Positions 8,990-18,888 are shown, numbered from the stretch's first letter. The stretch is DNA of 64,000 nt from Amycolatopsis camponoti (GCF_902497555.1 NZ_CABVGP010000002.1:2926501-2990500); one strand, 5' to 3'. Notes: generated by a model from the sequence alone, not told the origin. Program-made: numbers and translations.

Positions 8990-10347
8990 GGACACGGCGG
9001 AAGATCCAGGCCGTGCTGGCCACGACCGCGGTGGCGGCGGCCGTGGCGGGCGCCGCGGTCACGAACACCGGCTCCGGCGAGCAGCCGGACAAGCTGACCA
9101 TCGCCGCGGAGTTCGCCGACGCGAGCCCGCTGGTCGTCGGCAACGACGTGAAGGTCAAGGGCGTCACCGTCGGCGAGGTGGCCGGCATGAGCGTCCACGA
9201 CGCCAAGGCGATCGTCACCCTCGAAGTCGACGGCATGGCCCTGCCGCTGCACCAGGACGCCCGGGCCACCGTGCGCCCGGTCAGCCTGCTGGGGGAGCGC
9301 TACGTCGACCTCGATCGCGGCAGCCCTTCGGCGCCGCTGCTGAACGACGGTGACGTGCTGCCGATCAAGCAGACCGGGCAGGCGACCGACCTCGACCAGG
9401 TGCTGAACACCATCGACGACCCGACCGGGCAGTCGCTCGCCGCGCTGGTCACGATGCTGGGCCAGGGCATGCAGGGCAACGGCGCCAACGCGCAGGCTTC
9501 GATCAAGGCGCTCGCGTCGTCGATGCAGGACACCGACGGGCTGGTGAAGCTGCTGGGGCAGCAGAACCAGCTGCTCACCGACCTCGTCGACCACGTGGAG
9601 CCGGTCGCGGGCGCACTGGCCGCCGACAACGGCAAGACCCTGGGCGACCTGGTCGAGTCGTCGCGTCAGGTCCTCGGTGTCACGGCCGAGAACCAGGAGG
9701 GCCTCGACGCCTCGCTCGCCGAACTGCCGGGCACGCTGGCCGCCGCGCGCGACACCCTCTCCGAGCTGACCGGCACGGCCAAGGCCACCACGCCCGTGCT
9801 CGAAGGAATGCGGCCGACGACCGACAACCTCTCCGCCGTCAGCGACGAACTGCGCAAGTTCAGCGAGTCGGCGGATCCGGCGCTGACGAGCGCGAAGCCC
9901 GTCCTGGAGCGCGCCGAGAAGCTGATGGACGCGGCGCGCCCGGTCGTGGAGGAGCTCCGCAAGGCCGGCCCGGGCTTGCGTGGCACGGTCGCCGGGGCGA
10001 ACCCACTCACCGCGCAGCTGACCGGCAACATCGAAAACGTCCTGAACTTCTTCCGGTTCTGGGCGATGTCGACCAACGGCTGGGACGGCCTTTCGCACTA
10101 CTTCCGCGGCCAGGCGATCATCCACCCCGAGGAGATCACCGGGCTGCTGCCGTCCCTGACCGGAACCCCGCCGCCGCCGACGATTCCGGGCAAGCAGGCC
10201 ACTCCGTCGCCGATTCCCGGGCTCCCCGGAGCGCTCGGCTCGGGCCTGCTCGACACGAAGTCCCTCGTCGCGCCGGACGGCGGCGTGACCGGGCTCAACG
10301 AGCGCCAGGAGAGCGGCGTTCTCCAGTTCCTGCTCGGAGGTTCCTGA
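8986..10347 (+). CDS. Mce protein 2 of 6
   Basis: The 453-residue product begins at the ATG overlapping the preceding stop. It has a short hydrophobic anchor (residues 7-26), an MCE domain starting LTIAAEFADASPLVVGNDVKVKGVTVGEV, a long helical domain, and a proline-rich C-terminal region (PPPPTIPGKQATPSPIPG) that is typical of MceD-like members of mycobacterial operons. It ends with a TGATG junction to the next gene at 10345-10349, implying translational coupling. Confidence 0.9.
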   Translation: MRTRRKIQAVLATTAVAAAVAGAAVTNTGSGEQPDKLTIAAEFADASPLVVGNDVKVKGVTVGEVAGMSVHDAKAIVTLEVDGMALPLHQDARATVRPVSLLGERYVDLDRGSPSAPLLNDGDVLPIKQTGQATDLDQVLNTIDDPTGQSLAALVTMLGQGMQGNGANAQASIKALASSMQDTDGLVKLLGQQNQLLTDLVDHVEPVAGALAADNGKTLGDLVESSRQVLGVTAENQEGLDASLAELPGTLAAARDTLSELTGTAKATTPVLEGMRPTTDNLSAVSDELRKFSESADPALTSAKPVLERAEKLMDAARPVVEELRKAGPGLRGTVAGANPLTAQLTGNIENVLNFFRFWAMSTNGWDGLSHYFRGQAIIHPEEITGLLPSLTGTPPPPTIPGKQATPSPIPGLPGALGSGLLDTKSLVAPDGGVTGLNERQESGVLQFLLGGS

Positions 10348-11633
10348 TGGCCAAGCGCCGGTCGCGCAAGTTCCGCTCGGTGTCCACGGGCGTCGTGGTG
10401 CTGGTGGTGTTCGCGCTCGCGCTGCAGCTCGCGCTCACCGCGGACAAGGGGTTGCCGGGGGCGACCTACACGCTCGTCGACGCCGACGTCTCGGACGTGG
10501 GCGCGCTCCGCCCCGGTGACGACGTGCGTGTCGCCAGCGTCCGCGTCGGCCGCGTCAAGGACATCCGGCTGGTCGCCGGGGCCCCGAGGGTGACGCTGCA
10601 GCTCGACGGCACGCGGGAGGTCTACCGAGACGCGTCGGCCGAGGCCAAGACCGTCACGGTGGCGTCGCGGTCGGCGCTGGGACAGAAGTACATCGCGCTG
10701 ACCCCGGGCAAGCCCGAGGCGGGGAAGCTCGGTCCGGCGGAGGTGATCCCGGCCAAGCGGACGGCGGGCTCGCAGGAGCTGAGTGACCTGCTGGACGTGC
10801 TCGACGCGCCGACGCGGACCGCGCTCGGCTCGACCGTCCGGGAAGTGGGCGGCGGCGCCGGTGGGCACGCGCAGGACCTGCAGGACGCGCTCAAGGCCGC
10901 GCCGCAGATGCTGCCCGACCTCGCGACCGTGTCGAACGCCCTGTCCGCAAACGATGGCGCCGACCTGACCGCGCTGCTGACCACGGCCGACCGCCTGTCG
11001 ACCCGGTTCGCGGGGCGCCAGGAACAGCTGTCGGAACTGCTCGGCCGGCTGGACACGACGATGCGAGCCGTCGCGGTGGACGACGGGAAGCCGCTCGACG
11101 ACGTCGTGCAGCGGGCACCCGGCACGCTGCAGGCCGCGCGAGCCGGTCTCCAGTCGCTGCAGGCCCCGCTCAAGGACCTGCACGCCGGAATGGCCCAGCT
11201 CGTGCCCGGGGCGCGTGCGCTCGGCCAGGCGACCCCCGATCTCCGGGGTGTGCTGCGGGAAGCGGTACCGCCGTTGGGGAAGGTGCCGGACGTCGGGAAA
11301 CAGGCCGAGCCCGCGTTGACCGACTTGACCAAGACCGTCGACGACGCGCGGCCGCTGGCTCCCCGGCTGACGCAGACCTTCGGCAGCGCCGACCAGTTCC
11401 TGCGGGTGCTGGCGCCGTACGCCCCGGAAGTCAGCGGGTGGTTCACGAACTGGGCCGCCGCGCTCTCGCACGGCGACGCCAACGGCCACTTCCTGCGGCT
11501 GTACCTGCTGTTCAGCGAGGAGTCCGTGCTCGGACAGGGCGGTCTGCGGGACCCGCTGGTCGCCCGCAACCCCTATCCCGCACCGGGTCAGGCGGCCCAC
11601 GACGCCCGGAAGATCCCAGGAGGCAACCGGTGA
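10347..11633 (+). CDS. Mce protein 3 of 6
   Basis: The 428-residue protein has a basic N-terminus (MAKRRSRKFR), a single anchor helix around residues 15-32, an MCE domain with VSDVGALRPGDDVRVASVRVGRVKDI, and the extended alanine/leucine-rich helical region. The C-terminus carries NGHFLRLYLLFSEESVLG and a RNPYPAPGQ motif that recurs in protein 6, suggesting a shared contact or packing site in the hexameric tunnel. Start and stop codons overlap those of the neighbouring genes. Confidence 0.9.
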   Translation: MAKRRSRKFRSVSTGVVVLVVFALALQLALTADKGLPGATYTLVDADVSDVGALRPGDDVRVASVRVGRVKDIRLVAGAPRVTLQLDGTREVYRDASAEAKTVTVASRSALGQKYIALTPGKPEAGKLGPAEVIPAKRTAGSQELSDLLDVLDAPTRTALGSTVREVGGGAGGHAQDLQDALKAAPQMLPDLATVSNALSANDGADLTALLTTADRLSTRFAGRQEQLSELLGRLDTTMRAVAVDDGKPLDDVVQRAPGTLQAARAGLQSLQAPLKDLHAGMAQLVPGARALGQATPDLRGVLREAVPPLGKVPDVGKQAEPALTDLTKTVDDARPLAPRLTQTFGSADQFLRVLAPYAPEVSGWFTNWAAALSHGDANGHFLRLYLLFSEESVLGQGGLRDPLVARNPYPAPGQAAHDARKIPGGNR

Positions 11634-12964
11634 AGGCGCTTCGTTCCCGCACCCGGCACCGGCAGCCGGTGTCGGCGTTCAAGCTCGGCATCGTCGTGCT
11701 GGTGGTGACCTTGCTGGCCGGTTACGCGTTGCTCGAGAAGGACCGGGTCGCGACGGCGTTGCGGCCGGGCGACATCGTCCGCGTCCAGTTCGCCCAGGAC
11801 TACCACCTGCAGCCGTTCGTCTCCCAGGTCAAGATCGCCGGGGTCCCGGTGGGCGTGGTGTCCTCGGTGGACCGCTCCGGTGACGGGTCGGCACTGGTCG
11901 AGCTGAAGGTGGACGACGGCGTCACGGGCAAGCTCGGTGCCGCACCGAGCGCCGCCCTGCGCCCGACCACCATCCTCGGCGGCAAGTACTACGTGGAGCT
12001 CGTCCCGGGCGGCGGCCGGACCCCGTTCGCCGGCACCATCCCGGTCGAGCGGACCAAGACCCCGGTGGAGCTGCAGCAGCTCGCGGACGCCCTGCAGCCG
12101 GACGCGGTGAAGGGCATCCGCTCCTCGACGCAGAATCTCGACGACACCCTCCGCGCCGGGGGGAAGTCCGCGATCGAGGACCTGCTCGCCGACGCGCCGG
12201 ACACGCTCGACGCGACGACGCCGGTCCTGCAGGGCCTGCAGGGTACGGACCCGCGCACCGACCTGCCGAACCTGGTCCACGGGTTCGAGTCGACGGCGCG
12301 CGTGCTGACCGAGCAGCCGGGACAGCTCGACTCGATCGTGCAGAACCTGCAACGGGTCACCTCGACGCTCGACCACCGCCGCACCGACATCGCCACCGCG
12401 ATCGCGGACCTGCCCCGGACCCTGGACAACGCGGACGACGGGCTGACCCACCTCGGCGTCACGCTCGGCAAGCTGCGGGACACCGCGGACCCCGCGCGTC
12501 CGGTGGCGCGTGAACTGGACGCGTTCCTGGCGCACGCCGATCCGGTGCTCGCCAGGACCCGGCCGCTGCTGACCGACGTGCGTGGCCTCCTCACCGACGC
12601 GCAGCCGCTGGTCGAGCAGCTCGTCCCCACCGCCCAGGGCACGACGAAGGTCTTCGACGACGTCCGCGGGCCGGTGCTGGACCGCGTCAACGGCCCGATC
12701 ATGAACATGGTGCTCTCGCCCTTCAAGGGCACCGGGATCTACGCCGGCGGCGGCTCGGACCAGCCGTTCTACAAAGAGGTCGGCTACATGTTCGCGACCA
12801 TGGACCGCGCGTCCTCGCTCACCGACCCGAACGGCGTGGCCGTGGGTCTCCAGCCGGGCCTCGGCGGCGGCAGCATCGCCGGCACCCCGATCAACTTCGA
12901 GCAGCTGATGAACACGCTCGCCCACCTGCAGGGCGCCACCCCGGAGAACAGGAGCGGCCGATGA
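11630..12964 (+). CDS. Mce protein 4 of 6
   Basis: The 444-residue protein starts at a GTG (11630) with AGGAGG 6 nt upstream, overlapping the preceding stop. It has an anchor near residues 17-33, an MCE domain (IVRVQFAQDYHLQPFVSQVKIAGVPVGVV), a helical region, and a C-terminal segment with MNMVLSPFKGTGIYAGGGSD and a YKEVGYMFATMDRASS stretch resembling mycobacterial MceD- or MceA-like tails. The longer upstream frame from 11438 overlaps the previous gene and is not used. The stop overlaps the next start. Confidence 0.9.
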   Translation: MKALRSRTRHRQPVSAFKLGIVVLVVTLLAGYALLEKDRVATALRPGDIVRVQFAQDYHLQPFVSQVKIAGVPVGVVSSVDRSGDGSALVELKVDDGVTGKLGAAPSAALRPTTILGGKYYVELVPGGGRTPFAGTIPVERTKTPVELQQLADALQPDAVKGIRSSTQNLDDTLRAGGKSAIEDLLADAPDTLDATTPVLQGLQGTDPRTDLPNLVHGFESTARVLTEQPGQLDSIVQNLQRVTSTLDHRRTDIATAIADLPRTLDNADDGLTHLGVTLGKLRDTADPARPVARELDAFLAHADPVLARTRPLLTDVRGLLTDAQPLVEQLVPTAQGTTKVFDDVRGPVLDRVNGPIMNMVLSPFKGTGIYAGGGSDQPFYKEVGYMFATMDRASSLTDPNGVAVGLQPGLGGGSIAGTPINFEQLMNTLAHLQGATPENRSGR

Positions 12965-14223
12965 ACGCGCACCCGGGCCGGGTCCGGCGGACCTGGCAGC
13001 GGATCTCCACCGAACCGCGGCTCAAGCGCAACGTCCTCGCCGTGGCCGCGCTCGTGACCGCGGGACTGGTGGCCGGTGGCTACATCCTGACGATGCAGCA
13101 GGTCCGCGTGCCCTGGGACGGCAAGACGCACTTCTCGGTCACCTTCGAGTCCGCGCCGGCGATCAACCCGTCGAGCCGGCAGGAGGTCCGGATCGCGGGC
13201 GTGTCCGTCGGCGACATCCGCGCGGCGAGCGTCGACGACCGCGGGCACGCGCGGCTCGAGCTGGCGATCGACCAGGGGCACCAGGTCTACGACAACGCCC
13301 GGGTCCTGCTGCGCCCGAAGAGCCCGCTGAACGAGATGTACGTCGAGCTGAACCCCGGTGGCCCACCGGGAAAGCCGCTGCCCGAGGACGGGGTGCTGCC
13401 CGTCGCCAACTCGGTGCGGCCGGTGCAGGTCGACGAAGCGCTCGGGCACCTGGACGCCAACACCCGCGAAGCGCTGACCACGCTGCTGTCCGAATCGGAC
13501 GTCGCGCTGGCCGGAGCGCCGGGCAATCTGCCCAAGGGGCTCGAGGCGACCGATCAGGTGGTGCGGGACCTGCGTCCCGTCGCGACCGCGTTGCAGACCC
13601 GCAAGGAGACACTGCAGAAGCTCGTCACCGCGTTGGGGCAGATCGCGTCGGCGACCGGCGACGACGACCAGCGACTGAGCGCGCTGGCCGACTCCTTGCA
13701 GAAGACCTTGGCGACGGTGGGGCAGCGCAACGGCGACTTCGACGCCGCTCTCGCGCAGCTGCCGGACTTCACCCACCAGCTCGAGCAGGCCACCGGCAGC
13801 ATCGGCGCGCTGAGCGCCCAGCTGGACCCGGTCCTGGACAAGCTGCGCGAGGCGAGCGGGACCCTGCCCGGCTCGCTGGAGAAGTTCACCGGCACGGTCG
13901 ACAAGCTCGGGGAGACCGTCGACACCGCCCGGCCGGTGGTCGACAAGGCCGTTCCCGTGGTGCGCGACCTGCGTCCGTTCGTCGGCGACCTCAACGCCTC
14001 GCTCGGCGACCTGCACGACGTGACCGGACGGCTGGGCCCGATCACCACCGCGGTGCTGCCGTACCTGAACGACCTGGCCGCGTTCGTCACGAACTCGCGG
14101 TCGATCACGAGCCTGCGCGACGGAACCGGTAGCGCGTACCGCGCCATCGCCCAGCTCTCGCCGGAAAGCGTCACGGGCCTGCTTCCGCTGCTGCCCGCCC
14201 TGCAAGCCGCCGCCGCGCGATAG
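12961..14223 (+). CDS. Mce protein 5 of 6
   Basis: The 420-residue product has a basic N-terminus, an anchor helix about residues 23-42, an MCE domain (FSVTFESAPAINPSSRQEVRIAGVSVGDI) and a long coiled, leucine-rich region with repeated QLDPVLDKLREAS-like segments. In mycobacterial operons the fifth member is usually a lipoprotein (LprK type); here no cysteine or lipobox is seen at the anchor, so it is probably held by an uncleaved helix. The gene is followed by an 11-bp gap to the sixth member. Confidence 0.9.
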   Translation: MNAHPGRVRRTWQRISTEPRLKRNVLAVAALVTAGLVAGGYILTMQQVRVPWDGKTHFSVTFESAPAINPSSRQEVRIAGVSVGDIRAASVDDRGHARLELAIDQGHQVYDNARVLLRPKSPLNEMYVELNPGGPPGKPLPEDGVLPVANSVRPVQVDEALGHLDANTREALTTLLSESDVALAGAPGNLPKGLEATDQVVRDLRPVATALQTRKETLQKLVTALGQIASATGDDDQRLSALADSLQKTLATVGQRNGDFDAALAQLPDFTHQLEQATGSIGALSAQLDPVLDKLREASGTLPGSLEKFTGTVDKLGETVDTARPVVDKAVPVVRDLRPFVGDLNASLGDLHDVTGRLGPITTAVLPYLNDLAAFVTNSRSITSLRDGTGSAYRAIAQLSPESVTGLLPLLPALQAAAAR

Positions 14224-14234
14224 GGGACTGTCCA

Positions 14235-15533
14235 ATGAGGATTCCCAGTAGGCTGGTCCCGCACATCCGGACCCTGGTGCTGGCCGTGTTCATCGCCGCC
14301 TGCGCCGGCCTGTTCGGCTACCTGTGGCTGAACTCCGGCGGCCGGCTGCCCGGCATCTCCCAGGCGGGCTACACCGCCGACGTGCAGTTCCGCACCGCGT
14401 CGAACCTGGTCTACGACTCGGACATCACCATCGCCGGGGTCAAGGTCGGCAAGGTCGAGGCGCTGCGCACCGAAGGCGACCTCGCGCACGTCACGATGCG
14501 GCTCGACCGGAACGCGCCGTTGCACGAGGGAGCGACCGTCCAGGTCCGCAACAAGACCCTGATCGAGGAGACCTACCTCGAGATCACCGACGGCCACGGC
14601 CCGGCGCTGCCCAGCGGCACCGTGCTGCCGCCGTCCGCGGGCAAGGAGGCCGTCGAACTCGACGACGTGCTCACCAGCCTCGACCGGCCGACGAAGGAGT
14701 CGCTGGGCACGCTGGTCCGCTCGCTCGGCGCCGGGACGAAGGACACCAAGCAGGGAGTTTCCCAGGCCCTGCAGGGACTCGGCGACCTCGGCCGGGAGGG
14801 GCACGGGGCGTTGGCGGCGCTGTCTGCCCAGTCCGGGGATCTGCAGCAGCTGACCGGCAACACCGCGAAACTGCTCGCGGCGCTCGACACCCGGCAGGGG
14901 CAGATCGCCGACCTGGTGACCGACGCCGACCAGCTCACCCAGGCGACCGCGGGCAGCGACACCGAGCTGCGGGAGGTCCTGCGGCGGCTGCCCGGCCTGA
15001 TGGACACCGCCAAGAGCGCCAGCGGCGGGCTGAGCCGCCTTTCGCCCGCGCTGGGCCCGGTCGCGGGCGGGCTGAACGCGGCCGCGCCCGACCTCGATGC
15101 CGCGTTGCAGGAGCTACCCGCCACGTCGGCCGACCTGCGTGGCTTGCTGCCGTCGTTGAACGGCGTGCTCGACGCGGCGCCCGGCACGCTGCAGCGGGTG
15201 CCCGCGGTGGCGGCGGACGCGTCGAAGTTCCTGCCGACGCTGAACGTGGCCTTGGGCGACGTGAACCCGATGCTGTCCTATCTGGTCCCGTACGGCCGCG
15301 ACGTCGCCGCGTTCTTCACCAACATCGGGCAGGTGACGGCGCGCGGTGACGCCAACGGCAACGCGATCCGGCTGTTCATGGTCTTCAACGAGCAGAGCGT
15401 GAAGGGCTTGCCCCTCAACATCGACGTCGGTCCGCTCAAGAAGAACAACCCCTATCCGGCGCCGGGGCAGTCGGCGAACCCGGGGCCGTTCAGCGGGTCC
15501 TACCCGCGGGTCGTCCAGGACCCGCCGAAGTGA
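14235..15533 (+). CDS. Mce protein 6 of 6
   Basis: The 432-residue protein has an N-terminal anchor (residues 13-32), an MCE domain (TADVQFRTASNLVYDSDITIAGVKVGKV), a helical domain and a C-terminus with NGNAIRLFMVFNEQS and NPYPAPGQ, matching protein 3. The anchor contains IAAC, formally a lipobox-like string, but the hydrophobic run continues well past the cysteine, which argues against lipidation. Its stop overlaps the GTG of the MMPL gene (GTGA at 15530-15533). Confidence 0.9.
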   Translation: MRIPSRLVPHIRTLVLAVFIAACAGLFGYLWLNSGGRLPGISQAGYTADVQFRTASNLVYDSDITIAGVKVGKVEALRTEGDLAHVTMRLDRNAPLHEGATVQVRNKTLIEETYLEITDGHGPALPSGTVLPPSAGKEAVELDDVLTSLDRPTKESLGTLVRSLGAGTKDTKQGVSQALQGLGDLGREGHGALAALSAQSGDLQQLTGNTAKLLAALDTRQGQIADLVTDADQLTQATAGSDTELREVLRRLPGLMDTAKSASGGLSRLSPALGPVAGGLNAAAPDLDAALQELPATSADLRGLLPSLNGVLDAAPGTLQRVPAVAADASKFLPTLNVALGDVNPMLSYLVPYGRDVAAFFTNIGQVTARGDANGNAIRLFMVFNEQSVKGLPLNIDVGPLKKNNPYPAPGQSANPGPFSGSYPRVVQDPPK

Positions 15534-17791
15534 GGGGCTTCAAGCGGCCGTCCCCGAAGGTCCTGGCGATGACGGCGGTCCTCGTCGTCCTCGCCGGGTT
15601 CGTCGGCACCGGCATCGCCAAGACGCGCATCGAGACCGGCGTCAGCTCGTTCCTGCCGGGCGACGATCCCGCGGTGACCCGGTTCGACGAGCTGAGCCGG
15701 TCGTTCGGCGGCGACCCCGTCGTCGTGCTGCTCGAGTCGGCGCGACCCGGGTCGCTGCTCGACCAGCCGCACCTGCCGTCGCTGGTCGAGCTGGAAGGCG
15801 TGCTGGCGAAGCTGCCCGACGTCGCCGCCGTCTACGGGCCGGGGACCGTCCTGAACCAGGCCGCCGGCCGGGCCCAGGACCTGATGGCCGAGCTGTCCGG
15901 CCGCCGCGACCGCCTGCGCACGCAGGCCCAGGCCGAGGCCAAGCAGCGCGGTGCGTCCGACCGGGCGGCCGGCCAGGCCGCCGACGCCGCCGTGGCCGCG
16001 TTCGACCAGCGGTACGGCAAGCTGCTCGTCCAAGCCCTGCCGGCGGGCCTGCCGACGCTGAAGAACCAGGCGTTCGTCACCTCGGTCGTCTTCGGTGCGG
16101 ACGGAAGTCCGCGGCCGCAGTGGCACTTCGTCGTGCCGTCGGTGAACGCGGTCGCGATCCTGGTCCGGCCGCGGCAGAACCTCGACCAGTCCGCCACCGA
16201 ACGGCTCGTCCGGGGCGTGCGGGACGCGGTCGGCGCGGCCGCCGTCGACGGGGCGAAAGTGACGGTGTCCGGCGTCCCCGCGATCGCCGGCGCCCTCGCC
16301 GACGAGGTTCGCGCGGAGCTTCCCCTGCTCGGCGGCGCGGCCTTGGTCGCGGTGGCGCTGTGCTTCCTGCTGGTGCCGTGGCACCGCCGCCGGCACCGGC
16401 TGCTGCCGCTGGCCGGTTCGCTGGTGGCCACCGCGGTGACGGTCGGCCTGTTCGGCTGGCTCGGCCGGCCGCTGTCGCTCGGGGTGGTGGCCTTCCTGCC
16501 GGTGCTGCTCGGCGTCGGCAGCGACTTCCCGACCTACCTGGCGCGCCGGGCGGACCGGCGGGTGGTGTTCGCGGTCGCCGCCGCCACCGCGGCCGCGTTC
16601 GGTGCCTTGGCCTTCGCGCCGTTGCCGTTCGTGCGCGACCTCGGGATCGCGCTCGGGATCGGGGTGCTGGTCGCCTTCGCCGTCGGCCTGCTGTTCCGGC
16701 CGGCCGTGGTCGAGCCGGTACCCGTGAAGGTCCACAGTGGACCCACGGCGAGCCTGCCGGTGCGGCTGGGCGTCGGACTCGCGGTGGCCGCGCTGGCGGC
16801 CGGCGGCTGGGCGATGCTGCCGGGGCTTCCCCTGCAGAGCGACATCGAGAGCTTCGTGCACGGCCTGCCCGCGTTCGACGACGCGCAGCACGTCGAGCAG
16901 GTCATCGGCTCCTCCGGCGAGGTCGACGTCGTCCTGCACGGCCCGGACGTCACCTCGCCGCAGGGGCTGGCCTGGCTGCGTCAAGCCCAGGACGTGACCA
17001 TCGCCAGGCACGGCGACCGGCTCCGTCCCGTCGTATCGCTGCCGACGCTGCTGAACTTCCTCGGGCCCACGCCGACGAAGGACGAGATCACCGCGGCCGT
17101 GCGCCTGTTGCCGCCCTACCTGACCGGGTCGGTGCTGCGGGCCGACGGGCAGGAGTCCGTGCTCTCGTTCGGGGTGCGGCTCGGCGACGTCCAGAGCCTG
17201 GCTGCCCTGCGCGACGACCTGCTGAACCAGCTCCCGCCGGCGCCGCCGGGCTACCGCGCCGAGCTGACCGGCCTGCCGATCGTCGCGGCCCGCGGGTACG
17301 AGCTGGTCTCCGGCAACCGGTTCTGGACCAACGGCGTCGGCATCGCCGTGGCCGGGCTCGTCCTCGCCGTCGTGCTCGCCCGGCGGAAGGACGCTGGGCG
17401 CGCGGTCGCTACCGCCCTGGTGGCGACCGGGACCGGCCTGCTCGCCATCCGGCTGGCCGGGATCTCGCTGACGCCGATCACCATGGCACTCGGGTCCCTC
17501 ATCGCCGCCGTCGGCTGCGAGTTCGCGGTGCTGCTGGCGGAAGCCGAACGCCGTCGCGATCACGCCTTGCGCAGATCCGTGCTCCTGGTCGGCGCGGTCT
17601 CGACCGTCGGCTACCTCGCGCTGGCCCTTTCGCGGCTCGACGCCATCCGGCAGTTCGGCCTGCTGCTCGCCGCGGCCGTCGTCCTGTCGATGGCCGCCGC
17701 CCGGCTCGTCGTCCGGCTCGCGCCGGGCCGCCCCGCCTCCGCTCCGGAACCCAGCCCGGCGCCCGAAGCACTCGTAGGAGTCACCTCATGA
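15530..17791 (+). CDS. MMPL/RND-family membrane transporter
   Basis: The 753-residue protein has the RND plan: one transmembrane helix at residues 11-25, a large extracytoplasmic domain, a block of five or six helices (about 255-400), a second soluble domain and a second block of helices (about 600-735). The ETGVSSFLPGDDPAVTRFDELSRSFGGDPVVV segment after the first helix is typical of MMPL and HpnN-like lipid exporters. Its place within the Mce operon suggests a partner role in lipid traffic across the envelope. It starts at a GTG overlapping the last mce gene. Confidence 0.87.
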   Translation: MRGFKRPSPKVLAMTAVLVVLAGFVGTGIAKTRIETGVSSFLPGDDPAVTRFDELSRSFGGDPVVVLLESARPGSLLDQPHLPSLVELEGVLAKLPDVAAVYGPGTVLNQAAGRAQDLMAELSGRRDRLRTQAQAEAKQRGASDRAAGQAADAAVAAFDQRYGKLLVQALPAGLPTLKNQAFVTSVVFGADGSPRPQWHFVVPSVNAVAILVRPRQNLDQSATERLVRGVRDAVGAAAVDGAKVTVSGVPAIAGALADEVRAELPLLGGAALVAVALCFLLVPWHRRRHRLLPLAGSLVATAVTVGLFGWLGRPLSLGVVAFLPVLLGVGSDFPTYLARRADRRVVFAVAAATAAAFGALAFAPLPFVRDLGIALGIGVLVAFAVGLLFRPAVVEPVPVKVHSGPTASLPVRLGVGLAVAALAAGGWAMLPGLPLQSDIESFVHGLPAFDDAQHVEQVIGSSGEVDVVLHGPDVTSPQGLAWLRQAQDVTIARHGDRLRPVVSLPTLLNFLGPTPTKDEITAAVRLLPPYLTGSVLRADGQESVLSFGVRLGDVQSLAALRDDLLNQLPPAPPGYRAELTGLPIVAARGYELVSGNRFWTNGVGIAVAGLVLAVVLARRKDAGRAVATALVATGTGLLAIRLAGISLTPITMALGSLIAAVGCEFAVLLAEAERRRDHALRRSVLLVGAVSTVGYLALALSRLDAIRQFGLLLAAAVVLSMAAARLVVRLAPGRPASAPEPSPAPEALVGVTS

Positions 17792-18888
17792 AGATCACCG
17801 CACTGGCCGGCAAGGTCCGGCTGCCCCGAAGCCGCCGTGGGCGGATCGTCACGTTGCTCGTCCTCGTCGCACTGCTCGGCGGGACCGGGCTGGCGTGGTG
17901 GTCGGCGCGGGCCGACGACCTGCCCGGCGACGCCGTCTTCGCCTACGGCGGCCAGACCGAGACCGTCACCCAGCTGCAAGAGCGGATCCAGACGTTGAAG
18001 GCGCTGTACGGCGTGCAGCCACCGGATGCGCAGGACACCGCCAAGTCCGACGCGTTCCGCCGGGACACCGCGAAGGCGGTCGCCGTCGGGATGGTGCTCG
18101 ACCACGCGGCGCGCGACCGCGGCATCGTCGTCGCCGACAAGGCGGCCCGTGACGTGCTGACGCGGTTCATCTCCCAGCAGATCGGCGAAGGGCCGGACGC
18201 CCGGAGCAAGTTCGTCCAGGCGCTCGGCACCACCGGCACGTCCGAGGACGCGGTGCTGGACGAGATCAAGCGCCAGCTCGCGGTCTCGCAGCTGTTCGAC
18301 GCGGTCACCAAGGGAAGCTCGGTGGGCGACGGCGAGGTGACGGACGCGTTCGCGCAGCGGAAGGCGCAGCTGGACACGCCGGAACGCCGGCAGCTCACCA
18401 ACATCGTGGTCAAGACCAAGGAGGACGCCGACCGGGTGCGCACCGACCTCGACGCCGGAACGCCGTTCGAAACCCTGGTGGCCCAGCGGAGTCTGGACGG
18501 CGCGACGCGCGACAAGGGCGGCGACCTCGGCCAGGTGACCGCGGCCCAGCTCGAGGACGGTTACGCCAAGGCGGCCTTCGCGGCCCCCGTCGGCGGGCTG
18601 TTCGGTCCGGTGCAGACCGCGCACGGCTGGAACGTGGGCCGGGTCCGCCAGGTCCTGCCCCCGCAGCCGGCGGTCTTCGACCAGGTGAAGGACCAGCTCA
18701 AGCAGCAGCTGACCCTGGAGAAGGCGCTCGCGACCTGGCGCGAGTGGCTCGGGACGCAGCTCACCGGCGCGAACGTCCGGTACGCCGACGCCTACCGCCC
18801 GGCCGACCCGGCCGCGCCGCCGCAGCAGGCGCCGGAGTGGTCGCCGGCGCCGGGCCAGGTGCCCGGGCAGCCCCGGCCATCGCGATGA
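17788..18888 (+). CDS. Parvulin-type peptidyl-prolyl isomerase / SurA-like foldase
   Basis: The 366-residue protein has an N-terminal membrane anchor (about residues 21-40), a helical SurA-like region, and a parvulin domain around residues 205-300 with TNIVVKTKEDADRV, KGGDLGQVTAAQLEDGYAKAAF and GPVQTAHGWNVGRV, which match PpiC-type isomerases. A helical C-terminus and a proline-rich tail follow. It begins at an ATG overlapping the MMPL stop. It should act outside the membrane as a chaperone, plausibly for folding the long helical Mce proteins; the link is inferred from operon position. Confidence 0.88.
   Translation: MKITALAGKVRLPRSRRGRIVTLLVLVALLGGTGLAWWSARADDLPGDAVFAYGGQTETVTQLQERIQTLKALYGVQPPDAQDTAKSDAFRRDTAKAVAVGMVLDHAARDRGIVVADKAARDVLTRFISQQIGEGPDARSKFVQALGTTGTSEDAVLDEIKRQLAVSQLFDAVTKGSSVGDGEVTDAFAQRKAQLDTPERRQLTNIVVKTKEDADRVRTDLDAGTPFETLVAQRSLDGATRDKGGDLGQVTAAQLEDGYAKAAFAAPVGGLFGPVQTAHGWNVGRVRQVLPPQPAVFDQVKDQLKQQLTLEKALATWREWLGTQLTGANVRYADAYRPADPAAPPQQAPEWSPAPGQVPGQPRPSR

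Noticed and set aside
14235..15533. Sixth Mce protein as a lipoprotein
   Set aside because: IAAC matches the lipobox letters, but the hydrophobic stretch continues beyond the cysteine, more like a membrane anchor.
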